Shown: in pieces, positions 5,069-6,276 of the stretch
How positions within the stretch are numbered: the stretch's first letter is position 1
Layout: the number at the start of each line of letters is the position of its first letter
Assembly: GCA_947467405.1 (NCBI GenBank)
Contig: CANIIN010000172.1
Coordinates: 1 to 6,276 of the forward strand
Direction: 5' to 3'
From: Betaproteobacteria bacterium
Lineage (GTDB): Bacteria; Pseudomonadota; Gammaproteobacteria; Burkholderiales; SG8-39
DNA: 6,276 bases
Program-made: the position numbers and the translations under genes
Notes under the pieces: model-generated
Database searches by the model: none
What the model was told of the DNA's origin: nothing
The model's input: the letters and a program-made list of their open reading frames with translations, nothing else

Positions 5069-6271
5069 ATGGATCTTCGCTTTACACCGGAAGAAATCGC
5101 CTTCCGCCACGAGGTGCGGTCGTTCTTGAGGTCAGCCCTGCCGCCAAGCATCGGGCGCAAGATGATCCTGGAGCAGCGCATCACCAAGGACGACCTCGTC
5201 ACCTGGCAACGAATACTCAATGCCAAGGGGTGGGCCGCGCCGATGTGGGCCGAGGAATGGGGCGGTACCGGATGGAATGCAGTGCAACAGTACATCTTCG
5301 TCGAGGAACTGCAGCAAACCCCGGCGCCCATGCCGTTGAGCCAGAACATCGCACTGGTCGGCCCGGTGATCATCGCTTTCGGCTCGCAGGCGCAGAAGGA
5401 ATTCTTTCTGCCGAAACTGCGCAATCTCGACTACTGGTTCTCGCAGGGCTTCTCCGAACCGGGCGCCGGGTCGGACCTGGCGGGACTGGCCACTCGCGCC
5501 GTGCGCGACGGCGACCACTACCTGGTCACCGGGCAAAAGATCTGGACGTCGATGGCGCACCACGCCGACTGGGGTTTCTTCCTGGTCCGCACCGACGCCA
5601 ACTCGAAACGGCAAAAGGGCGTGTCCTTCCTGCTGATCGACATGAAGTCGCCCGGCATCACCATCCGGCCCATCGTCACGCTCGACGGTTTTCACCACAC
5701 CAACGAGGTGTTCCTCGACAACGTGCGCGTCCCGGTCGCGAACCGCATCGGCGAGGAGCACAACGCCTGGAAATACGTGAAGTACCTGCTCGGACACGAG
5801 CGCACCACGCTTGCCAAAGTCGGCTCTTCCAGGGCCAGGGTGATTCGCGCCAGGGAAGTGGCGGAAAGACTGATCGTCGACGGCAAGCCCCTCGGCGACC
5901 AACCCCGCTTCCGCGAGAAACTGGCTGCCATCGAGGTCGAACTCAAAGCGCTGGAAATCACCACCATGCGCGTGGTCGACGACCAGCGCAAGAACCTCGG
6001 CACCTCGCAGGATCCGAAGGGATCGATCCTCAAGCTGCGGGGCTCCGAGATCGAGCAGGCGCTCAATGAACTGTTCGTCGACATGGCCGGCCCGCACATG
6101 ATCCCGCGCCAACTGGACCATCTGCTGGCCAAGGCGTCCGAACCCACCATCGGGCCGGAATGGGCGGCCACCACCGCGGCGAGCTACTTCTTCCTGCGTG
6201 CCGCGACCATCTACGGCGGCTCGAGCGAAGTCCAGCACAACATCATCAGCAAGGCGGTGCTGGGTCTTTGA
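5069..6271 (+). CDS. Acyl-CoA dehydrogenase, large-subunit (PimC-like) type
   Basis: This 400-residue flavoprotein oxidises an acyl-CoA to the 2,3-enoyl-CoA and passes electrons to electron-transfer flavoprotein. It begins MDLRFTPEEIAFRHEVRSFL, typical of large subunits of paired dehydrogenases such as pimeloyl-CoA dehydrogenase. The N-terminal helical domain is followed by the middle FAD/substrate segment WFSQGFSEPGAGSDL (123-137) and GQKIWTS (155-161), then the C-terminal helical domain. The motif IYGGSSEVQ (381-389) has G383 where medium-chain dehydrogenases carry the catalytic Glu (MCAD Glu376). GHERTTLA contains E244 at the helix position used as base by isovaleryl- and long-chain acyl-CoA dehydrogenases, so E244 is the probable base. 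Related enzymes often form alpha2-beta2 complexes with a smaller subunit encoded next door; the window ends five bases after the stop, so a partner cannot be seen. It is divergent from the Bug/TctC gene. The chain type of the substrate is not determinable; dicarboxyl-CoA, branched or aromatic side-chain acyl-CoAs are all possible. Confidence 0.93.
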   Translation: MDLRFTPEEIAFRHEVRSFLRSALPPSIGRKMILEQRITKDDLVTWQRILNAKGWAAPMWAEEWGGTGWNAVQQYIFVEELQQTPAPMPLSQNIALVGPVIIAFGSQAQKEFFLPKLRNLDYWFSQGFSEPGAGSDLAGLATRAVRDGDHYLVTGQKIWTSMAHHADWGFFLVRTDANSKRQKGVSFLLIDMKSPGITIRPIVTLDGFHHTNEVFLDNVRVPVANRIGEEHNAWKYVKYLLGHERTTLAKVGSSRARVIRAREVAERLIVDGKPLGDQPRFREKLAAIEVELKALEITTMRVVDDQRKNLGTSQDPKGSILKLRGSEIEQALNELFVDMAGPHMIPRQLDHLLAKASEPTIGPEWAATTAASYFFLRAATIYGGSSEVQHNIISKAVLGL

Positions 6272-6276
6272 TCAAG

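Noticed and set aside
4456..5424. Long minus-strand open frame of 322 codons spanning the divergent region
   Set aside because: It overlaps out of frame both the Bug/TctC gene and the acyl-CoA dehydrogenase gene, which have clear family motifs. Its translation is Arg/Cys-rich with no recognisable domain, and its repeated Met-Asp-Arg/Gln-Thr stretch merely reflects the tandem 12-bp repeat.
5132..6238. Minus-strand open frame of 368 codons opposite the acyl-CoA dehydrogenase
   Set aside because: Antisense shadow of a well-supported gene with no family resemblance and no ribosome binding site seen.

Overview
The window is high-GC proteobacterial DNA. An orphan Bug/TctC-type periplasmic binding protein sits next to acyl-CoA enzymes, a combination most typical of Burkholderiales (Bordetella/Achromobacter/Cupriavidus-like betaproteobacteria). 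This is an inference from gene content; no rRNA or other phylogenetic marker is present.

Layout. (1) Positions 1-287, minus strand: a gene cut by the left edge encodes 95 codons of a BrnT-family RelE-fold ribonuclease toxin. A near-consensus sigma70 promoter (294-322) ends so close to its ATG that the mRNA is probably leaderless. The partner antitoxin gene brnA would lie beyond the left edge. (2) Positions 288-685: non-coding, holding that promoter and a strong palindrome (377-409) that looks like a dispersed intergenic repeat. (3) Positions 686-3651, plus strand: a two-gene operon of a crotonase-fold (enoyl-CoA hydratase family) protein and a 718-residue NDP(ADP)-forming acyl-CoA synthetase. 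(4) Positions 3652-3752: a short convergent gap with two GC-rich hairpins. (5) Positions 3753-4721, minus strand: a secreted Bug/TctC solute-binding protein. (6) Positions 4722-5068: a divergent intergenic region with several repeats that could be operators. (7) Positions 5069-6271, plus strand: a complete acyl-CoA dehydrogenase resembling the large subunit of pimeloyl-CoA dehydrogenase-type pairs; the window stops five bases after its stop codon.

How the genes may work together. The binding protein would capture a carboxylate in the periplasm, the synthetase would convert an acid to its CoA thioester, the dehydrogenase would introduce a double bond, and the crotonase-fold protein would hydrate, cleave or otherwise process the acyl-CoA. 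The substrate cannot be read from the sequence. Both the crotonase and the dehydrogenase lack one textbook catalytic glutamate but keep the alternative one, so generic names would mislead. The toxin gene looks like an unrelated neighbour.

I found no clearly new system. The items most worth a second look are the edge-truncated brnT with its leaderless promoter, the non-canonical active sites of the crotonase and the dehydrogenase, and the repeats in the two intergenic regions.
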